Source: Chryseobacterium camelliae (GTDB taxonomy: Bacteria; Bacteroidota; Bacteroidia; Flavobacteriales; Weeksellaceae). From it: DNA of 64,000 nt. Shown here piece after piece: positions 52,942-62,524 of the stretch (positions within the stretch are counted from its first letter, which is position 1; each line of letters opens with the position of its first letter). The notes beneath the pieces are model-generated. The model worked only from the letters and a program-made list of their open reading frames with translations, was not told where the DNA came from and ran no database searches. Where the stretch lies: contig NZ_CP022986.1 of assembly GCF_002770595.1 (NCBI RefSeq), positions 1,612,001 to 1,676,000 on the forward strand, in the 5' to 3' direction. Position numbers and translations under genes: made by a program.

Positions 52942-54600
52942 ATGAAACGATCATTTAAAGTTTTAATAATTCTTGCATTCACCTTATTATTTTACAATGC
53001 AAGTCTTGCTCAAAATCAAAATAGAACACAACAATTAAAAAAAGTAGATTCTTTATTGGATCATTCCTATCAAAAGAACAGCCCCGGCGTTACATTAGCG
53101 ATCATAGAGCAGGGAAAAACCATTTACAGCAGTCAAAGAGGTATCTCCAATATGGAATATAAAATACCCATTACGGATTCTACCGTTTTCCACATAGCAT
53201 CGGTTTCAAAACAATTCACAGCATTTCTTGCAGTATCATTAGAAAAAGAAGGTAAACTTTCGTTAGATGACGATATCCGAAAGTATTTACCAGAATTGAA
53301 AGATCTACCTTACAAAATAAGTCTTCGACAACTGGCGAATCATACCCACGGTTTACCCAACCTTTATGAGTTGGCTCAACTGAAAGGCATAGAACTTGGT
53401 GATAGAATTACACATAAAGAGATTGTGGCAATGCTGCTTCGCATCAAACAGATCAATTTTAAACCTGGTGAAAAATTTGAATATAACAACACAGGTTTTG
53501 TCTTGCTTGCCGAGATCATCGAACGTGTCTGTGGGAAATCCTTTCAGGAAATATTAAAAGATAAAATCTTTTTTCCGCTACGAATGTCCAATAGCTTAGC
53601 TGTTAGCTCACCATCTCTGATTGTTAAAAATAAAGCATATTCCTATCGCTTAAAAAACGAAAAATATGAAAATTTCGCTTTTAATCTGATGGCCAATGGA
53701 TCATCCGGGGTTAGTACAACCATTAAAGATCTAAGCAAATGGATTATCAAGATGCAATATCCGTCCTTAGAAGACAAAAATATCTTTGATGAAATGATAA
53801 AACCTTCCACGCTCAATTCCGGAGAAACCATACAGTATGGATTGGGGTTAGAAACCAAAACTTATAAAGGGTTGGAACTTATTTTTCACGGTGGTGGCGA
53901 TGCTGGCTATCGTTCTTATATATTGAACGTTCCGAAACATCACTTTTCCGTGGTAATTTTAGGAAATAACAATGATTTTAAGCCGTTCCAATTGGTTTAT
54001 GAGGTTGTCGATCTATTTTTAAAAGAAAATGAAAAAGAAATACCATCACCCATAAAGACAATTTATACGACGCAAGAACTGAAACCGTTTACAGGGACTT
54101 ATGAAATGTTTCCAGGATCATTATTCAACATCATAGCTGAAAACAATGAACTTTATTATCAGGCTTTCGGTAGTAACAAGAAAATGCAGTTGCCTATCAT
54201 TGGAGATGGCATTTTTGCCAATCCAAACCTGCCGATCAGCTACTTTTCATTTGATAAAAACACTTGTATCTTCCATATTGCAGATTTTAAATATTCCAGT
54301 AAAAAAGTAACAGTGATTTCGCCAACTCTCAATAAGAATGATCTGATAAAATTGGCAGGCATTTATAAAAATAAAGAATTCAATACACAATATGAATTGG
54401 TCGTCGAAAATAATGAATTGATCGCACGACACAGCTCGAATGACGACATCACTTTACATTCGTTTGCCAATAACAGCTTTTATTCGGATGAAGGATTTTT
54501 CGGAAAACTTGTCTTTCGGAAAAATATAAAAGAAGAAATCACTGGATTTTCCCTATCAGGGCAAAATTTAAATAATATTTTATTTGTAAAGATCAAATAA
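52942..54600 (+). CDS. Serine hydrolase of the class C beta-lactamase fold
   Basis: 552 residues from the ATG at 52942, with a signal peptide ending NASLAQ. The fold's active-site set is present: SVSK (Ser87, Lys90), YNN (Tyr181) and HGGGDAGY in the KTG position. About 200 further residues form C-terminal beta domains (LKPFTGTYEMFPGSLFNI and KLAGIYKNKEFNTQYELV). Such two-part proteins are usually peptidases or esterases, and nothing here shows antibiotic hydrolysis. It follows the membrane AraC gene by 118 bp and may be its target. Confidence 0.87.
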   Translation: MKRSFKVLIILAFTLLFYNASLAQNQNRTQQLKKVDSLLDHSYQKNSPGVTLAIIEQGKTIYSSQRGISNMEYKIPITDSTVFHIASVSKQFTAFLAVSLEKEGKLSLDDDIRKYLPELKDLPYKISLRQLANHTHGLPNLYELAQLKGIELGDRITHKEIVAMLLRIKQINFKPGEKFEYNNTGFVLLAEIIERVCGKSFQEILKDKIFFPLRMSNSLAVSSPSLIVKNKAYSYRLKNEKYENFAFNLMANGSSGVSTTIKDLSKWIIKMQYPSLEDKNIFDEMIKPSTLNSGETIQYGLGLETKTYKGLELIFHGGGDAGYRSYILNVPKHHFSVVILGNNNDFKPFQLVYEVVDLFLKENEKEIPSPIKTIYTTQELKPFTGTYEMFPGSLFNIIAENNELYYQAFGSNKKMQLPIIGDGIFANPNLPISYFSFDKNTCIFHIADFKYSSKKVTVISPTLNKNDLIKLAGIYKNKEFNTQYELVVENNELIARHSSNDDITLHSFANNSFYSDEGFFGKLVFRKNIKEEITGFSLSGQNLNNILFVKIK

Positions 54601-55073
54601 GCAATTAACAAGATGATCATAAACTTAAATTTATCAAAATTCATCTTTATATAAATCCTATTAACTACATACAAATTAAATATTCTATCACATTCTTTGT
54701 AAAAATATTTAAACGAAAGTAGAAGACATCGAAGTAAAATAATTATTAATACGCTTTGAAACTTCTGTAATGAATTGGATAGCTTTGCATTACATTGCTT
54801 TCTCTATTTTATTCCTCAGAAAAATAAAAGTTTAAACAGGTTAGTTAATAATACTAAACTGAAAAATATTGATAGGAGAATTTTTAATTTCATTATTGAT
54901 TTTGTTTTAATTGGCTATTAACAACAATAGAATTTACAATTCGCTATTCATAGCTACCGAAAAAATACAAAAAGAAAACCAATATTCAATGCATTTCCTT
55001 AAATCACTTTACCCTATTGGTAATTCATATAATCTATTAAAAAAGCTAATTTCACCACATCTGCAATAAAATA
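54601..55073. other. AT-rich non-coding stretch after the serine hydrolase
   Basis: About 470 bp with no gene and no clear terminator. It ends at repeat copy B. Confidence 0.4.
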
Positions 55074-55196
55074 GTTCGAAGATAATCCTGTTGGGTTCAC
55101 TTAAACTCACAATTTTTATTGTGAGTTTTTTATTTTTTGGGTATTAATACTTAAGGAATTAGAGCATTCATATGATAATCGGGACGGCCAAAAGTT
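55074..55196. repeat. Long direct repeat, copy B, with tRNA-Arg-like 3' part
   Basis: Matches 30444-30566. 55095-55180 is identical to copy A over 86 bp. The part that follows, GACGGCCAAAAGTTCGAATCC (55183-55203), matches tRNA-Arg 51460-51480 at 19 of 21 bases. The sites where the two copies differ in this segment are all transitions. Confidence 0.9.
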
Positions 55197-55203
55197 CGAA
55201 TCC

Positions 55204-55350
55204 GAAATCCAATGAAGCCAATGATTCCCTGTTTACTTAATCCTGCCATTACATTATGGATCGTTGTTTCTAACGGCAGACCAAACTGATTGGGATTTTT
55301 CATGTAATGAAATCACCATAACAGTTGTCTTACAGATAAATAATTATCAT
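55204..55350. other. Spacer before the M23 gene
   Basis: About 150 bp with no recognised element. It presumably holds the M23 promoter. Confidence 0.3.
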
Positions 55351-56511
55351 ATGAAGAATATCGGTCAAAAAATACCCTTCCTGGTTTTCATGATATTCAG
55401 CCTTATTTCTTTGAACAGATTAAGCGCGCAGAATTTATCTGTAAAAACAAACCCAACAAAACCTTTTTCATTTCCCCTTCATCTGGAAATGCGCGTCCCA
55501 TTTGATCCTACTGCGTTTCAGAACAGAGAAAAGACGTTCCTGATCTATGAACTTTACCTGACGAACTTCAGCTCTTCACCCATCCGCCTCCAGCGCATTG
55601 AGCTGCTCGACGAAAACAAAAAAAACGGCAATCCTTTAGTCTCTTTTGACTCGATTCAACTCAAAACCATGGTGAAAACCTTCGGTGAAGACCTTCAGGA
55701 TGGCTACCTGAGTATTCGGGGCGGCCAAAGTGCTGTGGTATATGTAGAGGCAAAAATGGATAAAGGCATGGTTTTTCCAGACAAAATAGCACACAGGGTT
55801 GTGACGGAAGATAATTCTTTGGAAGGAGCAGAAATCAGGACACACGCCACAAAACTACAGGTTTTTACACCTCCGGTAGGAGGCTCCGACTGGATTGCTG
55901 CTGATGGTCCCGGAAATAGCGTTGATAACCATCACCGAAGGGGAAATATAATTCTTGGAGGCCGGGCAGTGAATTCAAGGCGTTTTGCCATTGACTGGAA
56001 AAAGGTTAAAGACAGCATATCCTTTTCAGGCGACCCAAAAAACGTCCGTTCCTATTTTTGCTATGGCGAAAAGATCTTTGCTGTTGCTGACGGTACCATC
56101 ATCAGCGCCACAGACGGGTTACCGGATAATATCCCCGGTCACGGAAAAGAATTCCATCCGGCGGTTCCGCTGACCTTTGAAAATCTTCCCGGCAACCACA
56201 TCGTGATTGATCTGGGAAACGGACATTACGCATATTATATGCATATGAAACCAGGCAGCTTACGGGTTAAAACAGGAGATCATGTCCGTAAAGGTCAGTT
56301 ATTAGGCAACATCGGTAACTCCGGAGATGCCCGGGAACCGCATCTGCATTTTGAGGTGACTAATTCTCCGCAGCTTCTTCTGGGAGAAGGCGTCCCTTAT
56401 ATTATTGATTATTACCGCTTGGGATACCAGAAAGGATTTGATGATGTTCGCACCCATGAATTACCTAAAGAAAAGGAAATTGTTGATTTTGAAAAGCCGG
56501 ATAAAAAATAA
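55351..56511 (+). CDS. Exported M23-family peptidase-like protein
   Basis: About 386 residues from the ATG at 55351 (MKNIGQK), giving a signal peptide ending RLSAQ. The C-terminal LytM/M23 domain shows HIVIDLGNGHYAYYMHMKPG, VKTGDHVRKGQLLGNIGNSG and EPHLHFEV. The first metal motif, normally HxxxD, reads RRFAIDW, so one zinc-ligand His is absent while the Asp and the HLH pair remain. Several flavobacterial relatives share this, which suggests altered metal binding or a non-peptidase role. The N-terminal 180 residues form an uncharacterised beta domain. A bidirectional terminator follows. Confidence 0.83.
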   Translation: MKNIGQKIPFLVFMIFSLISLNRLSAQNLSVKTNPTKPFSFPLHLEMRVPFDPTAFQNREKTFLIYELYLTNFSSSPIRLQRIELLDENKKNGNPLVSFDSIQLKTMVKTFGEDLQDGYLSIRGGQSAVVYVEAKMDKGMVFPDKIAHRVVTEDNSLEGAEIRTHATKLQVFTPPVGGSDWIAADGPGNSVDNHHRRGNIILGGRAVNSRRFAIDWKKVKDSISFSGDPKNVRSYFCYGEKIFAVADGTIISATDGLPDNIPGHGKEFHPAVPLTFENLPGNHIVIDLGNGHYAYYMHMKPGSLRVKTGDHVRKGQLLGNIGNSGDAREPHLHFEVTNSPQLLLGEGVPYIIDYYRLGYQKGFDDVRTHELPKEKEIVDFEKPDKK

Positions 56512-56548
56512 AGCCTCCATACTAACATTGCGTTCACCTATTCCATAA

Positions 56549-56587
56549 AAAATCCCCTGAAAAGCATGCTGCCTTTCAGGGGATTTT
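56549..56587. terminator. Bidirectional terminator between convergent genes
   Basis: AAAATCCCCTGAAA / TTTCAGGGGATTTT stem separating the M23 gene (plus) and the SH3 gene (minus). Confidence 0.9.
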
Positions 56588-56600
56588 ATGTAGAGTATAT

Positions 56601-57443
56601 TTATTTCAGCGTAAAGCCATTGCCATCCCAAACGTAGGTCTTCGAAGATCTTTTCTTCTTTTCCCGGTCCTGGTCATCCCGCTCCATTTCTTCCATTTTC
56701 AGGATAAAAGCATTGGGGATACCGCCTTTATCATTGGGAAAAATAAATTTCTCATCGTGATAATACACATCGGCATCGCCTACATTCATCAGCTGTGGAA
56801 GCGCAATGAGCTTCTGATCCTTGAAGAGTATATACTGGTCATACCCCGGAATCCCGCACGCTTCCCCGGAAACAGAAGCTTTCAGGGTAAACAGCACCTC
56901 TTTGAGTTTGTGATTGCTTTCAATAGTGAAAGTCGCATAACTCAGGCTTTCAGCAGAACCGGTATCAAAAGTTACCTCACTGACCAGACGGTTCCCCTGT
57001 ATGGCCCTGATTGCAGCAATATTCTGTTTATACACCTGATTAAACTGTTTATCCGTTCTGTCAATGGTTTTGGAAATCCCGAACAGAAAATCATATCCGT
57101 CTTTATTTCGGTATCCTATGGCCAGGTTTCCGCCCCAGATATACCCATCTTTCGTTTCACCATTTTTCTGATAAGATACTTTATACCAGTTTGCAGCCCT
57201 TTCTCCCAGTTGGAGAGCAACAGGTTCTTTTTGAAGAACTAAAACCTGCTGATTGGATGGCAGGGAATCTGACACCGGTGCCTTGACATCCGGCGATTGA
57301 CGCACACGCGCCCAGTCGGTAAAGACCTTTTGCGGTTTATGGTCTTCAAAATTAAAGACTCCGTTGGAATAGGTATATTCCTGTTCCTGAGCGGAAACCA
57401 CCCGGACCAGGCCTATCAGCAGAAAAGTGAATAAAGATTTCAT
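56601..57443 (-). CDS. Exported SH3-like domain protein
   Basis: 280 residues, signal peptide ending RVVSAQ. A bacterial SH3-like domain (about 40-115) is visible: WARVRQSPDVKAPVSDSLPS, NWYKVSYQKNGETKDGYIWG. The C-terminal 150 residues are beta-rich (FTIESNHKLKEVLFTLKASV, GIPGYDQYILFKDQ) and not recognised. Binding to cell-wall peptides is plausible for the SH3 part. It lies 19 bp downstream of prmA on the same strand and may be cotranscribed. Confidence 0.75.
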   Translation of the reverse strand: MKSLFTFLLIGLVRVVSAQEQEYTYSNGVFNFEDHKPQKVFTDWARVRQSPDVKAPVSDSLPSNQQVLVLQKEPVALQLGERAANWYKVSYQKNGETKDGYIWGGNLAIGYRNKDGYDFLFGISKTIDRTDKQFNQVYKQNIAAIRAIQGNRLVSEVTFDTGSAESLSYATFTIESNHKLKEVLFTLKASVSGEACGIPGYDQYILFKDQKLIALPQLMNVGDADVYYHDEKFIFPNDKGGIPNAFILKMEEMERDDQDREKKKRSSKTYVWDGNGFTLK

Positions 57444-57462
57444 ACGGTTATCTTTTAAGCGT

Positions 57463-58290
57463 TTATTTTTTAAGCAGCAGGCTTACCCATTCTTCCCGCT
57501 GAAGCTGCTTCAGCAGCTCAAGTCCGTTTTCTTTGCACACTTCCATAATATCAGCCACATCAAAGAAGCACAACCCTGAAAGCAACAGCAACCCGCCTTC
57601 ATTGAGCACATTGACATAGGTAGGGATATCGGAAATCAGGATATTACGGTTGATATTGGCCAGAATGATATCAAAGTGCTCTTTACCCAGATTGTCGGCC
57701 GTACCGAGTTCAATATCCAGCTCCACTCCATTCCGAACTGCATTTTCTTTTGAATTTTCTACCGACCACTCATCGATGTCAATGGCTTTTGTATCGCCGG
57801 CTCCGATCTGTTTGGCATAGATAGCCAGCACAGAAGTCCCACAGCCCATATCAAGCACTTTCTTTCCCTTAAAATCCATGTCCATCATCTGCTGGATCAT
57901 CAGATGGGTCGTAGGGTGATGCCCGGTTCCGAAAGACATTTTCGGCTGGATGATGATTTCATGCATGCCCGGAACGGATTCATGGAATTCTGCACGGATC
58001 AATACTTTATCATCGATATTGATGGGCTCAAAATTCTTTTCCCATTCTTCATTCCAATTGATGTTCGGCATTTCCTGAAAAGTATATTCTATCTGTACAT
58101 TTTCATTTTCAAAAAGCGGCAGGGCCTTTAAATCTTCTTCATTGAACGCCTCTTTCTGGATGTATCCCAAAATTCCGTCGATCTCTTCCGTAAAGCTGTC
58201 GAAACCTATTTCAATAAGTTCTGCCATGAGGATTTCATTCCAGGGCTGAAGCGGGGAAATCTTGAAACTGAATTCTAAATAATTTTGCAT
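57463..58290 (-). CDS. prmA: Ribosomal protein L11 methyltransferase
   Basis: 275 residues. N-terminal substrate-recognition domain (YLEFSFKISPLQPWNEILMA) and C-terminal SAM methyltransferase: FGTGHHPTTHLMIQQM, KVLDMGCGTSVLAIYAKQIG, then DEWSVENSKENA and IILANINRNILI. This is the standard PrmA order. It trimethylates L11 on the ribosome. It is a housekeeping gene whose product is usually dispensable. Nothing odd is seen. Confidence 0.93.
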   Translation of the reverse strand: MQNYLEFSFKISPLQPWNEILMAELIEIGFDSFTEEIDGILGYIQKEAFNEEDLKALPLFENENVQIEYTFQEMPNINWNEEWEKNFEPINIDDKVLIRAEFHESVPGMHEIIIQPKMSFGTGHHPTTHLMIQQMMDMDFKGKKVLDMGCGTSVLAIYAKQIGAGDTKAIDIDEWSVENSKENAVRNGVELDIELGTADNLGKEHFDIILANINRNILISDIPTYVNVLNEGGLLLLSGLCFFDVADIMEVCKENGLELLKQLQREEWVSLLLKK

Positions 58291-58445
58291 GTGAGTAATT
58301 TACTGCAAAAATAAAACTAGTTTTTTGATTTACGGTTTTAATTGTATAGAACAGAAGTTTTTTGTCTCAATATAAGGAATTGACAATTTGATAGGTGATG
58401 AATGATGATTGATAATTGATATGTGGTGGTATTTAGGAAAGCATA

Positions 58446-58477
58446 AAAAAACAGCGAACCGGGGCCCGCTGTTTTTA
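58446..58477 (-). terminator. Terminator after the SDR gene (minus strand)
   Basis: AAAAACAGCG / CGCTGTTTTT stem. T-runs flank both sides, and it ends the SDR transcript. Confidence 0.85.
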
Positions 58478-58491
58478 TTCTGAGCTTTGTT

Positions 58492-59205
58492 TTATGGATT
58501 GGTTGAGAAAATGGAGCCATTGGCAATCAGCGCTCTTCTGTTCATTTTCAGGATATCCCTCACCCATTCTGCAAAATCTTCCGGCTGAAGCACTTTTTCC
58601 GGATTCCCGTCCGTAAGGCCGCCCTGGATGCTCATATCCGATGCAATGGTACTCGGCGTAAGGGTAATGACACGGATGTTCCGCTTTCTCCATTCTGCCA
58701 TCATCGACTGGGACAATGATACTACGGCAGCTTTGGAAGCAGCATATGCAGACATATTCGGGCCACCCTTCAGTCCGGCCGTTGAAGCTACGTTCACAAT
58801 ATCGCCCTGCCCTTTTTCCTTCATGAAAGGATACACGGCTTTCGCAGCATAATACACGCCGAACAGGTTGGTTTTGATAACCTGCTCCCAGGTTTCGGAA
58901 GACATTTCTTCAATACTGCCGAAATCTCCGATCCCTGCATTGTTTACCAGAATATCGACGCTTCCAAGGGTTTCAGCCAGTGTAGCAATTCCTTTACGGA
59001 CAGCCTGCTCATCATCAATGCTGAAAACAGCATAGGTAGCATGTACACCCAGCCTGGTAAGCTCCTCCACCGTATTTTTAAGATTATCTTCATTTCTTCC
59101 GGTAATCGCTATATTGACTCCTTCATGAGCCAGTGCCAGTGCAACGGCTTTTCCAAGCCCTCTTCCGCCACCGGTAACAATGGCATTTTTTCCTTTTAAG
59201 TTCAT
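58492..59205 (-). CDS. 3-ketoacyl-ACP-reductase-like short-chain dehydrogenase
   Basis: 237 residues from the ATG at 59205 (MNLKGKNAIVTGG). A start 10 codons earlier adds a non-conserved tail. SDR motifs are complete: TGGGRGLGKAVALALAHEG, NNAGIGDFG, catalytic Ser in NVASTAGLKG and YAASKAA. It is closest to FabG-like reductases of unassigned substrate (YvaG/FabG4 type). It stands alone between two terminators. Confidence 0.9.
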   Translation of the reverse strand: MNLKGKNAIVTGGGRGLGKAVALALAHEGVNIAITGRNEDNLKNTVEELTRLGVHATYAVFSIDDEQAVRKGIATLAETLGSVDILVNNAGIGDFGSIEEMSSETWEQVIKTNLFGVYYAAKAVYPFMKEKGQGDIVNVASTAGLKGGPNMSAYAASKAAVVSLSQSMMAEWRKRNIRVITLTPSTIASDMSIQGGLTDGNPEKVLQPEDFAEWVRDILKMNRRALIANGSIFSTNP

Positions 59206-59395
59206 TGTATTCCTAATTTTTACATGTTTACACAAATTTACGAAAGGGATTTGTGTAAATACAGATTAGCGATGATGTTTTTCAACACACTACTACATTA
59301 TGCTGATTTCCAGCAACAAACCTTATTAAGACTGAGCAACTATCAGACTATTTCGCTCAACTGCAGGCTTTTGTATTGTAATCTAACAAACAACA

Positions 59396-59421
59396 AAACC
59401 GGTCTTTTTCACGACCGGTTT
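59396..59421 (-). terminator. Terminator after the phosphoesterase gene (minus strand)
   Basis: AAACCGGTC / GACCGGTTT stem followed on the minus strand by a T-rich run. It closes the SusC/SusD/phosphoesterase unit. Confidence 0.75.
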
Positions 59422-59451
59422 CACTTGAAAGTATAGTAAAAAATGAAAAAA

Positions 59452-61035
59452 TTAAGGAATAAGGATCGGGTTCTGAACCTCGAATTCTTCTGAAGCAGTA
59501 AACGGGTTGCCGAACATATCTGTTGCCCTGATCTCAACTTTATGTTTCCCTAAAGCCAGTTTCTTAGGAAAGTCTCCTGTCCAGATATGTTTTGACATTT
59601 CCGGATTGGACGGCCTTCTTCCAGGAAAAATAGTTGTAGTCGTATCCCATTTGAAAACCGACATGGCAAAATTTGGATCCACGGTTTCGTCGTACTGCAT
59701 GGCTTCCCATTGGCCTCCGTCTATCCTGTATTCCACTTTGTCCTTCCTGCTTCCCATGAAGAAATTGGCCAGGATTTTTGCCGATGTTCTTGAAGGAAAC
59801 GGAATCACTTTAGGAACATACAGATTAACCTGGTAATCTTCCGGTTTTCCTGCCGTTTTATACTTGATCGTATAATCATTATCATTAAAGCTGATGAATG
59901 AATATCCCTTCGCCGTACCATCCCTCATGGTGGATGTTGGCAACCCCAGGTCATCAGAAGTTCCGGACCACCAGTCGCCGCAGGTGGTTCCAGCATTATA
60001 TTCATGAAGGTCTTTAGCCCCGTTCCATCCGGTTTCCTTTCCATAGAAAAGCTGCTTCTGGATGTGGGTATGTGCAGAAAGCAATAAAGCATTTTTAAAC
60101 GGAGCCAGGTAGTCAAACAACTTCTGACGGTCAGCATTCCTGAAATTCTCTTCTTTGGTCTTTTCCAGAGGAATATGGAACGAAACGACGATCAGTTTGT
60201 TCTTATCCACCAGTTTCAGGTCGTTCTCAATAAATTTAACCTGGTCTTCGCGGAACCCTCCCCAATATCCTTTTCCGTCTCTCGGGTCCGGATACAGGAT
60301 GTTATCCAGCACAATGAAGTGGACGTTTCCGTAATTGAAGGAATAGTTGGCCGGACCGAAATTAGATTCAAACGTTTCATCCGAAAGCGAATCTTCTTTG
60401 GCCTCATAATTCATATCGTGGTTGCCCATCACATTATACCACGGAAGCCCGATTTCTTTCATGACATCCGCATAGGGTTTCTGCAGGCTTAGATCATCCC
60501 ATACCAAATCTCCCAGGCTGATTCCCAGCACAGCTTTTTTCTTATTCCCTTTAACTTCATTTACAATAGCTCTCCTGAAATAATCCAGCTCTTTTTCGCT
60601 ATGCGGCTGAGGGTCCCCGAATACAAGAATATCGAAATTTTTGCTTTCATTCTGCCTGTACAGGCCGAAATTCAGCTCCTTAGGGAGCTCCCCTGTAGGT
60701 GCGGAACCTCTGTATTTAAAGTCAGCCGGCGAACCATTGGGCTTATACTGGTAATAATATAGCGGAAGATTATTGGTATTGACAGGCGTCATATATCCGG
60801 AAGGCTTGATCACGAAGATGGTCTGCCCGTCCTGAACCGGTAAGCTGTATCTCCCGTTTTTATCGGTCAGCACCACCTGGACCCCATTGGAAACAGCGAC
60901 TCCTTCAATTCCTTTTTCACGGTTTTCTTTCTTCTGGTTTTTATTCCCGTCCTCATATACATATCCTGAAACGGAAGCCTGTGAGAATGCCATCGCAGAG
61001 ATCAGCAGGCAGGGCATTAAAAATCGTTTATTCAT
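59452..61035 (-). CDS. Exported calcineurin-like phosphoesterase with N-terminal carboxypeptidase-regulatory-like domain
   Basis: 527 residues. Signal peptide ends AMAFSQ. Residues 20-110 form a SdrD/CarboxypepD-reg-like domain (VSGYVYEDGNKNQ, GIEGVAVSNGVQVVLTDKNG). The metallophosphoesterase core follows with FGDPQPH, GISLGDLVWDD, VMGNHD, and SFHIPL and LLSAHTHIQ, giving the full two-metal site. A C-terminal beta domain (DKVEYRIDGGQWEAMQYDET) ends it. It probably releases phosphate from an extracellular substrate taken up by the SusC/SusD pair encoded upstream, with a 29-bp gap. Confidence 0.9.
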   Translation of the reverse strand: MNKRFLMPCLLISAMAFSQASVSGYVYEDGNKNQKKENREKGIEGVAVSNGVQVVLTDKNGRYSLPVQDGQTIFVIKPSGYMTPVNTNNLPLYYYQYKPNGSPADFKYRGSAPTGELPKELNFGLYRQNESKNFDILVFGDPQPHSEKELDYFRRAIVNEVKGNKKKAVLGISLGDLVWDDLSLQKPYADVMKEIGLPWYNVMGNHDMNYEAKEDSLSDETFESNFGPANYSFNYGNVHFIVLDNILYPDPRDGKGYWGGFREDQVKFIENDLKLVDKNKLIVVSFHIPLEKTKEENFRNADRQKLFDYLAPFKNALLLSAHTHIQKQLFYGKETGWNGAKDLHEYNAGTTCGDWWSGTSDDLGLPTSTMRDGTAKGYSFISFNDNDYTIKYKTAGKPEDYQVNLYVPKVIPFPSRTSAKILANFFMGSRKDKVEYRIDGGQWEAMQYDETVDPNFAMSVFKWDTTTTIFPGRRPSNPEMSKHIWTGDFPKKLALGKHKVEIRATDMFGNPFTASEEFEVQNPILIP

Positions 61036-61064
61036 GTTGCTTGTTTAGATTAATTGTTTGTAAC

Positions 61065-62513
61065 TTATTTATTCCACCACACTTTGATGTTGATATCATC
61101 CCCTCCCATCTGCTGTACTGCATTCTGGTAGCTGTCCGTATTCAGGATTTTAGGATTGGGAGGATACATCAGCCTTTGAGGGAGGTTACCGTTGTTAAGA
61201 AGGCCTCCGTTGTTGGGAAGCACAGGGAATCCTGTCCTTCTTTTTTCAAACCACTGCTGCTGGTCTACAAAAAACAGCGCCACATATTTCTGAAGCATAA
61301 TTCTTTGCAGGGTCCCATTATAAGCGACATTGGCATTGGAGAAATAATTGGCCGGAACGGTTGCTCCCCATTGTTCAATGATCGCCTTCACCCCATTTTC
61401 ATAATACGTCTGTGCACTTCCCTGAATAATTCCTTTGAAAGCAAGCTCTGAAAGGATGAACTGGAGCTCTGCATACGGATAGATCAGGATTTTAAGCGGT
61501 GCTTTGGCTAAATTCTGGTTCATATTCGAAGGCTGGTAATTGAATACCGTTCCGAACTGATACCCGGAAGGTGCCCCTTTGTACCCGATGTTTGCATTGC
61601 TCAGGTTTTTAGCCTGGGAGAAAAACATAGACATGCGAGGGTCATTGTTGGATTTCAGGGTCTCCACGAAGAATTCTGAAGCCGCCCTGCCCGTCGTAAA
61701 ATCCTGTGGCCTTGTAATAGGGGGAAGCAATGGTGAAACTCCTGAAATATCCAGTTTTGCCGTATCATTATTGCTTTGAAACAAAGGATAAGTGGCAGGA
61801 TCACTTATAATTTCCTGAATCCTCTGGTATACATTGACTTCGCCATTTTTACTGAGGATCCTTGTCAGCAATCTCAATGAAAGAGAGTTGCAGAATTTTT
61901 TCCAGTTCAGGATTCCATTGGCATCCGTTTCAGCTTTATAGAAAAGATCGCTGCCATTGAGTGGTTTTGTGGTCACAAAAAGTGCATTGGCAGCTTTCAG
62001 GTCATCCAGCAGTTTTACATAAATATCCTTCTGTCGGTCAAATTTAGGCTGCGATATGCCGTCATCTAGCTTTGACGCTTCACTAAAAGGCACATCTCCA
62101 TACGTATCTGTAAGGTTGGAATAGATCCACGCATTGAGCACCATAGAAATGGCCCGGTAATTAGGATCATTATCCCTTTCAGCGGCACGTCTCATATCCT
62201 GGATCTGCATCAGCCATTTATAGCTGTTGTTCCAGAATCCTGCCCCGGTATTTTCAGTGATATAATAACGGCTGAGAGAGTTGCCTTCATTGGGGAAATC
62301 CAGGGAAACCTGCATGATATCAAAGGTGAAATCATTGGCCCTCATATAATTGAACGAAGCAAGGTTGTACTGTATCGGAACCAGCAATTTGGCTGCAATC
62401 GGGTCGCTGATCCTGCTGGAATCCACATTCACTTCATCCAGGTCCCTGTCACAGGAAACTGAAATAAACCCTATCCCTGCGATCAAAACTATATTGAATA
62501 ATAACTTTTTCAT
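61065..62513 (-). CDS. SusD/RagB-family nutrient-binding outer-membrane lipoprotein
   Basis: 482 residues. Lipoprotein signal ends FISVSCDRD. It belongs to the SusD/RagB-like group 2 (MVLNAWIYSNLTDTYGDVPF is the family hallmark, with WFEKRRTGFPV and PQRLMYPPNP near the end). With SusC it forms a lid-and-barrel complex for importing oligomers or phosphorylated compounds. It starts 11 bp after the SusC stop, with the phosphoesterase after it. No glycosidase is present, so a carbohydrate substrate is not suggested. Confidence 0.93.
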   Translation of the reverse strand: MKKLLFNIVLIAGIGFISVSCDRDLDEVNVDSSRISDPIAAKLLVPIQYNLASFNYMRANDFTFDIMQVSLDFPNEGNSLSRYYITENTGAGFWNNSYKWLMQIQDMRRAAERDNDPNYRAISMVLNAWIYSNLTDTYGDVPFSEASKLDDGISQPKFDRQKDIYVKLLDDLKAANALFVTTKPLNGSDLFYKAETDANGILNWKKFCNSLSLRLLTRILSKNGEVNVYQRIQEIISDPATYPLFQSNNDTAKLDISGVSPLLPPITRPQDFTTGRAASEFFVETLKSNNDPRMSMFFSQAKNLSNANIGYKGAPSGYQFGTVFNYQPSNMNQNLAKAPLKILIYPYAELQFILSELAFKGIIQGSAQTYYENGVKAIIEQWGATVPANYFSNANVAYNGTLQRIMLQKYVALFFVDQQQWFEKRRTGFPVLPNNGGLLNNGNLPQRLMYPPNPKILNTDSYQNAVQQMGGDDINIKVWWNK

Positions 62514-62524
62514 GACTTTAAAAT

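Noticed and set aside
52942..54600. Beta-lactamase resistance gene
   Set aside because: The fold is shared with many peptidases and esterases, and the large C-terminal extension argues against a dedicated beta-lactamase.
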